Source of the DNA: Eonycteris spelaea
Lineage: Eukaryota > Chordata > Mammalia > Chiroptera > Pteropodidae
Direction of reading: 5' to 3'
Length of the DNA stretch: 64,000 bases
NCBI GenBank assembly: GCA_003508835.1
Contig: PUFA01000022.1
Coordinates: forward strand, 9,424,001 to 9,488,000
A program made the position numbers and the translations under genes. Numbering within the stretch: position 1 is the stretch's first letter; every line of letters starts with the position of its first letter. Positions 11,990-22,015 of this stretch are shown in pieces. The notes under the pieces are model-generated. The model did not search any database. It was not told the DNA's origin and worked only from the letters and a program-made list of their open reading frames with translations.

Positions 11990-12121
11990 ACGGCGCTCTG
12001 AGTATGATAAACATTTTCTGCTTTACTTCTCACTGCAACTCTATGGGGTAGGTATTCTTATTCTCACGCTCCAGAGAAGGATATAAATGCCAAGTGAGAT
12101 CAGATCACTTGCTCAAGAATG
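11990..12121 (-). repeat. MIR SINE fragment
   Basis: 'caactctatggggtaggtat', 'cttattctcacgctccagag' and 'atcagatcacttgctcaaga' match the complement of the MIR core in order. The next repeat begins at its right edge. Confidence 0.7.
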
Positions 12122-12124
12122 TTC

Positions 12125-12460
12125 ATGTTGTGTGGCAGACACATCACTTGCTGCCTAGCTAGCACTCCTTTCCTTTCTTCATTAGAATCCTGACTGTATT
12201 TGAGGTGGGAATTTCCCAGCCTCCCTTGCAGCTAGGGGTGGTCACGTAACACAGTGCTGGCCAATGAGATGCATGTAAAGTACGCTGGGAGTTTGTGGCT
12301 GGCCCCACCCCCCTTCTCCTTGTCCCTTTCTTCTTCTTCCTCAGGCCTGAGATCAGACTGGCAGTGGAGATGTCATTTTGTGTCCCTGAGATAACAAGTA
12401 CGAGAATGAAAGCAACAGACTGGGGTAGAAAGAAAGAAAGAGGTAGGAATATCTGACATC
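12125..12460 (+). repeat. Interspersed repeat, family not assigned
   Basis: The stretch 'cccagcctcccttgcagct', 'aggggtggtcacgtaacaca', 'ctggccaatgagatgcatgt' is one I recognise as a recurring placental-mammal repeat of the LTR or DNA-transposon kind, but I cannot name the family. It carries no open frame of interest and its 3' end is unclear. Confidence 0.5.
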
Positions 12461-13949
12461 AAGGGTCAGCTGCATTTCTTCTCATCTGGCTTCTTATCAC
12501 AGAAGGAAAATGAAATATCTTTTTTATTAATCTAGCGCTTCTCATATATAGAAAACGGAATCTGAACTGAGAGGCAGGGCTGAAGCTGGACCCTAAATTG
12601 AATCTACATAAGGACCTCGGCCATACTATGATACAATGATATACCATCCTATTATGATAGACTGTTTTTTCAGAGTGACAGCACTCTAGCAAAGCCCTGG
12701 ACAAACTGGGGGGTATGGGATGATTTCTTCAGCTCCTACAGAAACACATAGCTTAGGTAGTTCTAGTTTCTTAGGCTGTTCTGGAGTGTGGGCCTGGATT
12801 TGAGTCCAGAGTCCAGGAAATTTGTTGGCTCTGATCTTCTGTGCTAAGACTACTTACTGGTGAGCCAGGGAAATCTGTCTTATGTTACCTGGGAGAGTCT
12901 AGATAGCATCGCATTTCTTGAGAGTATTCTTCTGATGCAGACTGACATCACTATGGCAGCCCAAGGAGAAATATTCTGGGAGGAGGGACTTGCCAAGTAT
13001 CCCAGACAGCTTTATTTTGATGCGCACGGAGACAGTATGTCCCTTAGAAACAAACCATCGGCTCGTAAATTGCAGTTAGGCACGGCAGATCGAATACGTG
13101 TCTATCTCCAGTCTTCTACCTGACTCCCTACCCGCCACAAAAAAAACAGATTAAAAAAATTAAAAACTCTACATAGAGAGGATAGGAAAGGAGCCCAAAG
13201 CAGACATGAGATGACAACATAATTTTGGAAACGAGAAAGCAGATGATGAATGAGGGGTAACTTAATTTAGCAGAGCAGGAAAAGCTGAAATCTAAACTTC
13301 CAACGGTGGAAAGCCAAAGAGAAGGAAACCAATGTATGTTAAGAATATTCAAAAGCTCAGGAATTAGAGGTACCTCTGATGATGGGGTGTAGATGGGAAT
13401 AAAAAAAAGAAAACCAGGAGGGCTGGTTGAAAGTCTATACGAGAAGCATTAGACTATGAGACCCTTCTCCTGTGCACGGCCATGCAACTATCTGTCCTCT
13501 AGCCAGAAAGGGGTGGTGGTTTCCTCTTTGAAGAAGTGGAAGCACAGCTGAAGGTGGGGTGCTGTACTGAAAGCGGGGGCGCTGAGTGGAAGTCTACGCG
13601 TCCCTGGTGAGATCACCTCACCCCACTCCAACCCTTTCCACTTGGCTTCAGGAACGCCAGTGGCCAGTCATCCATCTCCAGACAGAAGATCAGTCGATTC
13701 CTCTCTGGGGAATTAACCAGCCATGAGAAATAACTAATAGACCTCGGATGCCCCATGGCTGGGTTCCAGACCAATGACCACCACTTGAACGTCCTCACAT
13801 AGAAACACAGGGCTCCCAGCTAGATTCATAAAACCTTCCTCTTCACAAGAAATATGGGCAAGAATGACCACACATTTGAGGAAAGTCTTTAACACAACAT
13901 GCAGAGTCCAAATAGACAAATGGAAAAGAAAAAAAAAAAAGAGAGAAAA
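12461..13949. other. Unique sequence, nothing recognised
   Basis: Mixed AT-rich and purine-rich non-coding sequence. The purine-rich part after about 13370 may be decayed L1-related sequence leading into the HAL1-like fragment, but I cannot show it. Confidence 0.45.
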
Positions 13950-15037
13950 TAAAAGCAACAGGAGACCATTCAAAAAATCATTAACATAGTCTCAGAAAAA
14001 AATTTGTTGAATCTACACATTAAGAATAGCATAAACATTTAGAAAATTAAAAGAAAACCTTTATAAATTAAAAATATGGCAGCAGAAATAACATCAAACT
14101 AAAGGGTGAGAAAAGAAAGTTAAGAAATCTTTTGAAAAGTAGAACAAAAGTGAAAAAGATGAAAAATAGAAGAGAAAAGATAAGAATATAGGAAATCAGT
14201 CCAGAAGGTCTAACATACAAATAATAGGAGTTCCAGAAAAAGAAAAAACAGAATGGAGAAATTATCAATAATATCACACAAGGAAATTTCCCAGAATTGA
14301 AGGACATGAGCATCCTCATTGAAAGAGTCTAGAAAATTCCCTGAACAATGAACATATAAAGGGCCACACCAGGGTTCATCACTGTAAAATTTCAGATAGC
14401 CAGGAATTAAAAAAAAAGTTTCCAAGAGATAGGAATTAGAATGGCAATGGGTGCTTTGATAGTGACTCTGGAAGCCAGAAGAAAAGGCACTAAGTGCTTC
14501 GAAATTTTCCTGAGAGCTATTTACAGCCTAGAAGCCTACAGCCAGCCAAGGTACGAGAGAAAAAGCTATTCCACACACACAAAGCCTCAAAAATCTACCT
14601 TTCATGCGAATTCATGAGTTCTTTGGCAGTTATCGGAGGATACGTTCCACTCGAACAAGGACTAACCTAAGCTAGATAGACTCGGGACCCAGGGACCAGG
14701 GACTTGACACTGGAGCAACGTGAACCCAAGGCTCAGGATGCCAGCTCTGCAGCAGACTCAGCCCCAATCCAGGTGGGAGCAGAATAAGGAGGCAGCCCTC
14801 CAGGAGCAAGAGCGACACGAAGAGACAGACTGATTCCCTGACGCCTGCCAGTGTGTGGCGAGGAGCCTCACGCTGCTGATGGAGATTCTGCGCATGACGT
14901 GTAGGGACAGGAACATGAAAACGAAGCAAGCGAACAGAGCAACGTAGCCAACGGCCGCAGAGCAAAAGATGTACAGGACAGAGACGAAATCAAAGTTCCC
15001 TCACGTGGCTCCAGCGGTGAACAACATCTATGTAGCC

Positions 15038-15095
<58 letters not shown>

Positions 15096-15300
15096 ATCTG
15101 ATTTCACCAAAACCTGTGCTATAACAATAATTGGGACGATGGAGGAAAAGGAGGCATATCTGAGAGGGTTAGAGAATGGAATGGGTAAGTGAGCTAAATC
15201 CATATTTTGCCTGGTAAGGAATCAATAAATAATGTCTAAAACAATATCTAATCAAGAGATAACCGTAGAAACGTGTTGTTTAAGAATAATGAGGTCCATG
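13950..15300 (+). mobile_element. HAL1/L1M-type LINE fragment
   Basis: The segment 14150-14660 follows the ORF1 end of the half-L1 (HAL1) / old L1 lineage: 'ggagttccagaaaaagaaaa', then 'ggaaatttcccagaattgaa', 'ggacatgagcatcctcattg', 'tttcagatagccaggaatta', and 'actctggaagccagaagaaa'. Then follow 'agcctacagccagccaaggt' and 'caaaaatctacctttcatgc'. The 14700-14800 part ('ccagctctgcagcagactca', 'gccccaatccaggtgggagc') is typical of HAL1 3' of ORF1. HAL1 elements carry only ORF1. This copy is full of stops and cannot be active. A CA repeat has expanded inside it at 15040-15094. Confidence 0.7.
15040..15094. repeat. (CA)n microsatellite
   Basis: A perfect CA repeat of about 27 units, the longest dinucleotide repeat in the window. 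It lies inside the HAL1-like fragment and is probably highly polymorphic. Confidence 0.97.
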
Positions 15301-16285
15301 CCAGAAAAAGCGGCTAACATTCTTTAAAGCTTTGGCGGAACAGAAATCAGGAAGGAAAGAGGGGCAGGGGCGGCACTGCTGCTTTTCATCAACTTGTGAG
15401 ACCATATTACTCGGATACAGATACTGACTGGAAAACAAGAGCCAATTAGTTATCACTGACCACCTAAATAGGCAAAGGTGCGTGGGTGCGTCGAAGCCCC
15501 CCCAGCCTTCAGAAGCCATCCTGAGGGTGCTTCCTGTCACAGGGGGACATTTCCATGCCAGTAGGATTGCTCCCCACAGACCTGTGCCTAATCCTCTCTG
15601 AGTCCTGATTTGTGGCCGTTGCTAGATATGACCAATTGCAAGAACTCGAGTCTGTCAGGTCCCAGTGGTAATGTCGTTTCCGGGCTCGCAGAGTTGCTGG
15701 GGGTTTCTGAATCTTCTGGATCCCTCTTGCACTTGAGTTCTCTGACCCATCAGTCACAGTCCAGCAACTTGCCTTCCTCCCTCCATTGGTATGGTGAGGA
15801 GGGCTGGAAGCGAGGGAGGGACCCAGGAGCAGGAAGACAAAGGAGAAACTTCTACAGAGAGTCTCATATGTGATATCCGTGGCGGAATTACAGAAATGAA
15901 AGAGTATCATTAGGGTTTAGAGTCTAATGAGGCAGCATTAGATAAGCCAAGGGAAAGTCACTGTATGTAAAATATAATTACTTGGAGAAGAAGAAGTAAA
16001 TGCACTTGGATTCAGACCACATGAGAACCAAAACCTCATTTTGATAGAATGAGACTAAAATTCTGGCTACGTGAAAGGCAGATTGGAAAGTGCGAAAGCT
16101 CTACTTTCGAATGAAAGACAGAGAGGTCTACTATGCAATTTACTGTCCATTTACGTGTCCATAAAATAGACAGCGTGTCAATCCAGAAATAGGGAAAGGT
16201 AAAATCCTGAGGTGTATTGTGTCCTCTTTGGAGGACTGAATTATTTCTCTAAAAACATGTAAATATTGCCTGTGGAATAATAATA
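15301..16285. other. Unique sequence, nothing recognised
   Basis: A 133-codon frame on the minus strand (15509-15910) has no domain resemblance and overlaps an equally plausible plus-strand frame, so both are taken as chance. Confidence 0.5.
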
Positions 16286-16540
16286 GCCAACACGTATTGA
16301 GAGCTTATGTAACTAGGTACTGTGTTTAAGCACTTTATAAAATTAACTTACTCAAAACAATTCTACAAGATATGTCTTATGATGTACGTATGAGAAGAAA
16401 AAGTTTCTATTTTACATAGGAAAAATTAAAACACAAAGAAATCAGTAAGGCGCCCAAGATTACAGCTAATAAGTGGCAGAGTGGAATTCAAATCTCGAGT
16501 CTAAAACCACAGACTCTTAATCGATATCTCTCAATCTAAA
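16286..16540 (-). repeat. MIR SINE, near complete
   Basis: The complement of MIR is present almost end to end: 'caacacgtattgagagctta', 'ctaggtactgtgtttaagca', 'cacaaagaaatcagtaaggc', 'aagtggcagagtggaattca' and 'agactcttaatcgatatctc'. Divergence is high, as expected for this old family. Confidence 0.85.
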
Positions 16541-17889
16541 TTTTAAAATGAAAATAATTATTAGCATGCAGTGGCCTAGCTAGAAAAATGTATTTTGCAT
16601 CCATGGTACATTTTTTACAGGTAATATTCTGCTCAGGTTGCCGGAATCCAATGGGACAAAGTTAAAAAAGTTGAGTTCAAAATTGAAGTTTTCTCTGAAG
16701 ATGAGCTTCAGAAATCAGATCAGGGCTCCCTCCCTTGCCTACCATTTGTCTCAGACCTCGGGAGACAAACAGCAGCTGGAGCCGTAACATAGCAACAATA
16801 CGGATGACGGTGAGCATAATAAATAATACTTACAACGTTTGAACCCTTGTGCCACCAGGAAAAAAAAAAAAATAGAAAGCACTCATACTGAATGGTAGAA
16901 ATATCACATCTGTGCATATCAGCCCCGATACAATTCTTTGAAGACTGCCAAGCTTTGAGACCTAGAAATGGTGAGTCAGTCGGGAGGGGAGAAAAGGGTG
17001 GGCGAAGCAAAGTTAAAAATAAAGATGTTGATTGCATTGTTTAGTTCCAACGGCCCCGGGCCTGGCGAGTCAACAGCGGTGACAAGAAGACGCCAGAAAT
17101 AAAGAAGCTCGGTGACAGAAGACGCCAGAAATAAAGAAGCTCGATGCTCGATGCTCGGGAGGCAGAGGGACGGCGGCCGCATCAGTAACTTCATGCCAAA
17201 CCTGGACCAGCAGCACCGAGCTGTGGTGTGAGCTCAAAAACAAACACGGGGCAAGTGCGGAGGGACAGCACGGGCTCAGACCAAGGAGCAGGACCGCCCC
17301 GAAGCTCCTCGGACAGAAAGCTGCCGGTTCTAAGACCCTCCTGGCGGTGGGGGGTGGGACCCGCAGACTGCGCGTGGAAGAGGCCAACTTACCCTGTTCA
17401 AACAGAGTATTGTCTTCTCTGGGGTATGAGGCTTCCTGCGATTCCGGGCATGTCGCCATGGCAGCGGTGGGGGAACAGATGGGGGCACCAAGGCCCCAAT
17501 TCTCAGGCAGGGGCCCCCACCGCTCTCCCCGTGGCCCTGGGTTCAGCGTCCGGCTGTGTCTCCGCTCACTATTTCACTGACGTCAATCCAATTCGATTTA
17601 ATAGATCTTTCTGAGTGCCTACTATCTGTGGGTCTTTCACTTCGAATTGACATTAGCTTCTGTTCAAATGCCCTCCCTCTGCATGGTTATGGAGGACTGA
17701 AAAGGAAAAAAAGGCCTAGTTTCCATACGCTCGAATTTATCTTTTCTTTTTCCCAAATCTATATGGAGAGACAGGCTAGAGATACACAGCCATATGTGTG
17801 GAATATAACGAGTGAATGGGTAGGAATCTGTCATCCCCAAATGCTAACCTTCCATTAGAAAGAATGAGGTGGTCCTTTAGCACCCTTAG
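16541..17889. other. Unique sequence
   Basis: Non-coding with an A run near 16860-16872. A short tandem duplication (17078-17156) is listed separately. The stretch around 17200-17560 is GC-rich and has overlapping open frames on both strands without recognisable domains. Confidence 0.5.
17078..17156. repeat. Tandem duplication of a 32-33 bp unit
   Basis: Unit 1 (17078-17110) and unit 2 (17111-17142) are identical except for one missing A. They are followed by a 7-bp sub-duplication 'gatgctc' x2. The near identity suggests a recent slippage or tandem-duplication event. Confidence 0.9.
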
Positions 17890-18155
17890 AGTTCCTGTTG
17901 TGCTCTTCCCCGCTCCTAGTTTCTTGCCTGCCTATAACACTGCCAGGTCGATCTTCCCAAGACAGACCTCCACCATGATGTCCAAGTTCTTAGCTTGGAA
18001 TTCGAGATCTGCTATAGCGGGCCCTTGTGCCACCTAGTAATCTTCTTCTCCTATCCTTCAAATATCTCCATGTTCTTGGCAGGGCATAATAGGGAGAATG
18101 AATTAATAAATGAATGACTGAATACATAAACGAATGGTAAAACGGGCAGACAAAT
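17890..18155 (+). repeat. L2 LINE 3' end fragment
   Basis: The stretch 'caccatgatgtccaagttct' followed by 'agatctgctatagcgggccc' and 'ttgtgccacctagtaatctt' aligns by eye with the L2 3' region. The following 'aatgaattaataaatgaatg' resembles the A/T-rich tetranucleotide tail. Confidence 0.5.
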
Positions 18156-18739
18156 ATGAAAAAACTCATTTCCACCTCCATCCTTTGGCTCCTGCAGTTA
18201 TCATAGCTCTTCCTCAGGAATTATGTTCCCCCCCACCCCCGGCTTTTACTCATTCCAATTTTGACTAAAGTCTAGTTCATATCTCAAAGGTTCCTCAAAC
18301 TCGATATGGTCCAAATGAAACGTATGATCTCCACCCTCTGATAAGGAAAAGGTCTGTCAGCCACTTGACCAATCCGATGATTCTGGCAATGAAGCAACGG
18401 TTATATGAATGGCACAGAGACCTCGGCTTTTCTTCGAAAGAGGCTGTTTTTGAAGCAACACAAGCTTTCAGAAATGTCAGCTTATATCAGAATAGAACTT
18501 TGGGTTCAGTGTGTTTGAAGGAGCAGACTGAAGGTAAAGAGAGATGTGAAGCAGTTTCAAGCCCAATGTTGAGCTATCCTATCCCTTAGGAAACTTAGGC
18601 TGATGAGAGAAAGTATTTCTTTAGTTGTCACAATTAACTCTGGATTATTTCTTAAAAGCTTTACCCCAGATAAAGCTATGGAAAAAATACTCATCCTTCG
18701 TTTCACCAAACCCAAACTCCAATCTCAAGGTGTTTATGT
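18156..18739. other. Unique sequence, nothing recognised
   Basis: Non-coding, with a C-rich run near 18228-18241. No named repeat recognised. Confidence 0.45.
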
Positions 18740-19145
18740 TCTCATTCCTCTTAAGCTATTGGGATCATATGTAGTGTTATTTTCCGCCTTTTCCCACTTA
18801 TTATGTCATGGGCCATTCCCCACGTCATGAAACACTTTGAAAATACTTTCATAGTTTTGAGATGTTCTTTCATTTGAATGTACCGTAATTAATTTAACCA
18901 GTCCCCTACATTTGGTTATACAGTTCTTTTCTTTTTTTTTTTCTTCAATTTTTTACCACCATAAATAATGCTGCAGTAAACATCCTTATCCACAGATTTT
19001 TTGATCACATCTCTGATCATGTTCTTAGGATAAATTTCTATAAGTAGAACCACTGAGCCAGAGAGGGCATAGGAATACTTCTGACGGCTTCTCTACACAT
19101 TGCTAAATTGTTCTATGTCCATTTCCCATGCGTAAAACATTTGGT
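18740..19145 (+). mobile_element. Old L1 (L1M-type) 3' fragment
   Basis: The sequence has the order seen in L1M 3' ends: 'accaccataaataatgctgc' and 'agtaaacatccttatccaca', then 'ttaggataaatttctataag', then 'tagaaccactgagccagaga', then 'cattgctaaattgttctatg'. No open frame survives. Confidence 0.65.
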
Positions 19146-19479
19146 GACAGTGCATGAAGGTTCCTATGAGAAAACCCACTGTCGAATTGATTGGAAGCAG
19201 CAACTTCTGTTATCCGAGCAAATCTATTGTTGTTATTATAGGAATGGATTCTTTTGCCTTCCTGAATGGAGCTGATCACTGAATTTCAGTTCAAGCCCAT
19301 TCGATTGTATAGGTTGTGAAATGCATGTACTTGGCAACGAGCAAGGCCCTGCCATAAGGCATGTCACCCTGTCGCTCCCCACCTCCTATGCCCCCTTCAC
19401 CTCCCTGGTACCCCCAGGAGAACGGAAGAGGCTGAGAGCAGAAGAAGAGCCAATGAACTGGGCCCAGCCCTTAGATCCT
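19146..19479. other. Unique sequence, nothing recognised
   Basis: A short non-coding gap between repeats, with no motif that I recognise. Confidence 0.45.
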
Positions 19480-19625
19480 GACATTTCTGAGTTCAAAGCC
19501 TGACCCTGCACCTTGGTAGCCGGATAACAGTGCCTAATTCAAAAGATGTGTGGGAAATAAATGGGATAAAATACTTATCACAGTACCAGTTGAGTTGTAA
19601 GTATCCAGGAAGTACTACTGTTTGA
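19480..19625 (+). repeat. MIR SINE fragment
   Basis: 'gagttcaaagcctgaccctg' begins a decayed MIR-like order that continues through 'aaataaatgggataaaatac' and 'atcacagtaccagttgag' to 'aagtatccaggaagtact'. The central part is lost. Confidence 0.45.
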
Positions 19626-19782
19626 AAATTATTAATCCCATGCTCACAATTACATATAAAACTTCAATATTTGGGGAATAGATGAAACCAGAAATAAACC
19701 ATCTATTTGAAACCAGAAGTTTCTAAAGTTCACGCAGTGTTCTTAGCCCTTTTTGTTGGTAAGGTTATGGAAAGTCAGACGC

Positions 19783-19873
19783 ATTATCATCATCATCATC
19801 GTCATCATCAATCATTATCATCATCATCATCATCATCACCATCACCATCATCATCATCACCATTATCATCACC

Positions 19874-19905
<32 letters not shown>

Positions 19906-19927
19906 CATCATCATCACTATCATCACC

Positions 19928-19959
<32 letters not shown>

Positions 19960-19978
19960 CATCATCACTATCATCACC

Positions 19979-20010
<32 letters not shown>

Positions 20011-20060
20011 CATCACCACTATCATCAATCATCATCATCACCATCATCAGCATCATCACC

Positions 20061-20092
<32 letters not shown>

Positions 20093-20113
20093 CATCATCA
20101 TCATTATCATCAT
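19783..20113. repeat. Long (ATC)n trinucleotide satellite
   Basis: About 330 bp are built almost only from CAT/ATC/TCA trinucleotides with regular CAC and TAT variants. The variant units themselves recur: a block of about 54 bp (TATCATCACCATCATCATCATCACC followed by eight or so plain units) is repeated at least twice between 19918 and 20010, so a higher-order repeat has formed. The long open frames here (poly-His, poly-Ser or poly-Ile on one strand, poly-Met or poly-Asp on the other) follow from the 3-bp period and are not genes. Confidence 0.95.
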
Positions 20114-21167
20114 GGTGGCAAACAAGAGAGTAGGGACCCTGGAGACAAGGGCTCGGTGACCGAAATGGCTGCTGCTAGGATGTGTTTCTAGTGAGAGTTT
20201 CTGGGTTCCATGTCTCCTGATGGCCCCACTCTGCCTCTCTGGGCACTAGGTTTGCTGGAGGAAGAAACAGATGTCATGCCTTTGAATCCTAGGAGTCCCC
20301 TTACTGGCTCTAGACACACGGCAAGGCGTTTCTGCCAGGGTGTGCGCCACACGTAAGCGCAGCATCTGCTCCATCAGAAATAGGGCTTTCTTGGACTCCA
20401 TCCCTTCCCTTTGCGGACCACAAACAAACAGAAAGCAGCTGAAGTAGACACAGACATCAGGATTTCAGCAGGATGGCAGCCCACTTCAGTGATCTGTTCC
20501 ACGTCTCAAACCCTAATCGAGCAGGAAGCCAGGAACCCTAATTTTAGCCCCAGTTAAGGAAGGGGAAAGAATAATCATAATCTGCTTTGCTTTCAACCAA
20601 ATTGATGTCATCATCTTTATGGCGATGCCGAGAGCACTGCCCTGGCCCTGGAGAGCAGAAGAAAAGGTTGTTTACAGTGTTTCTCCTCAAAGCGCCCTAC
20701 ACCAGGCAGGGGCTGGGAGTGGGGTGTTTGCCTCGACCCGTCCTATTTAGCTCCAGGTGTAGAACACATGCAGGGAGAGAAAAGCATAGTTCTTAAATGA
20801 ATAAAATAGACCCAAAATAGGGGAAGCTTGGACATGTCATAGCTGGGCCTTTGGGACGTCACCAGGGGTTAAGGAGCTCATTATGCTGGCTTAGTCTTTC
20901 GAACGTCAGTAAATGATTCCTCGTCATCCAAGCCAGCCAAATGTTAAGAGCTGTACCTTGTGATTCTACGAACATGACGCTTGTCAGGAAAAGGTAAGTT
21001 TCCCACTGCAGGGTACATGATGAACCATGGAAAAAGCAGAAAAGGAACCCAGAAAGTCTGGCTGGGAACCCTGAACTGAACTGGGACTGCTGAGGTCAGC
21101 CCTCCACTCCAAAGGGAGGGCCTTAATCACTGTCCGCCCTCCTTCCAACCCCACACTCTCACAGACA

Positions 21168-21218
<51 letters not shown>

Positions 21219-21479
21219 CCGATGACCGTGGCACAGATGACGCACCGTGGCCAGTGCTGCACCTGCCACACCTCTCATGGGTCTGCAGCTTCATGGCTCT
21301 CCATGTGAGTGTGAGCCTTCCCTGTCCTTGGTGGTCTGTGGGTGGGCTTTGCGCCGGTGGGAGGCGGTCCTGCAGGGCTGGGATTTAACACCAGCAGCTC
21401 ATAAACCTAGTGCCCAGGCAAGACCTTCACTCTAGCCTCTGTTCAATGAAACAAGGAGGCCATTAGACTAGGTGGCTCT
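20114..21479. other. Unique sequence with a CA microsatellite
   Basis: No gene or interspersed repeat recognised apart from the CA repeat at 21169-21216. Confidence 0.5.
21169..21216. repeat. (CA)n microsatellite
   Basis: A perfect CA repeat of 24 units preceded by 'acagacag', its probable seed. Confidence 0.95.
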
Positions 21480-21775
21480 AATACTCTAGCAGCCTACATC
21501 TACAAACCAAGACTGAAGCCTGTAAATGCCTCAAGATTAAGAAGTCAAAACCTAGGGACAGCCAGTCATAAACGGCCACTCCGGCTTTGCCAAATGAGGC
21601 AGCCGTGTAAGCTACAGCCAATCAAATCACTTCCTTGCTTGGCTTCAGCCTTTTCGCTATACAAGTCTTCCCCTTAGCTCCTTCCACTCACAGTTTGGCA
21701 TGCCTCGATTTGAATCAATTTTTGCTCAAATGAACTCTTAAAATTTTTAATGTTTCAGTTTTAACACCTTTTAAT
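21480..21775 (+). repeat. Old ERVL-type solo LTR remnant
   Basis: The right half has LTR character: 'gccaatcaaatcacttcctt', then 'cagccttttcgctatacaag' (TATA-like), 'tcttccccttagctccttcc', and near the end 'tgctcaaatgaactcttaaa' as in LTRs with an AATAAA-like signal. I recognise this as a class III (ERVL-related) LTR of placental mammals but do not assign the subfamily. No internal viral sequence or gene is next to it. Confidence 0.55.
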
Positions 21776-21834
21776 ACCTCCTGCACCCGGCTCTACTTTT
21801 TCTTTTTTCCATAGCCTTTACGATTGCCTAACAC

Positions 21835-22015
21835 ACTCTAGAATTGACACTCATTTATTATGTCTAATGTCTGCTAGAACAAAAGCTCTAGAAGCCAGGA
21901 GTCTTTACCTTTTCCTTATTACACACGGATATATTTTAAGCACCTAGAAGAGTGGCTGGCACACAACAGGTACTCAATACGTATTTGTTTAATGAATGCA
22001 TGCTCATTAGCCATT
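21835..22015 (+). repeat. L2 LINE 3' end
   Basis: The L2 terminal order is clear: 'aacaaaagctctagaagcca', 'ggagtctttaccttttcctt', 'agagtggctggcacacaaca', 'ggtactcaatacgtatttgt' and 'ttaatgaatgcatg'. Confidence 0.75.

Noticed and set aside
19783..20113. CRISPR-like array
   Set aside because: The repeats are contiguous trinucleotides without spacers, and the genome is mammalian.
19707..20159. 150-codon open frame with runs of Ser, Ile and His
   Set aside because: It is a translation of the ATC satellite. All three frames and the other strand are open for the same reason.
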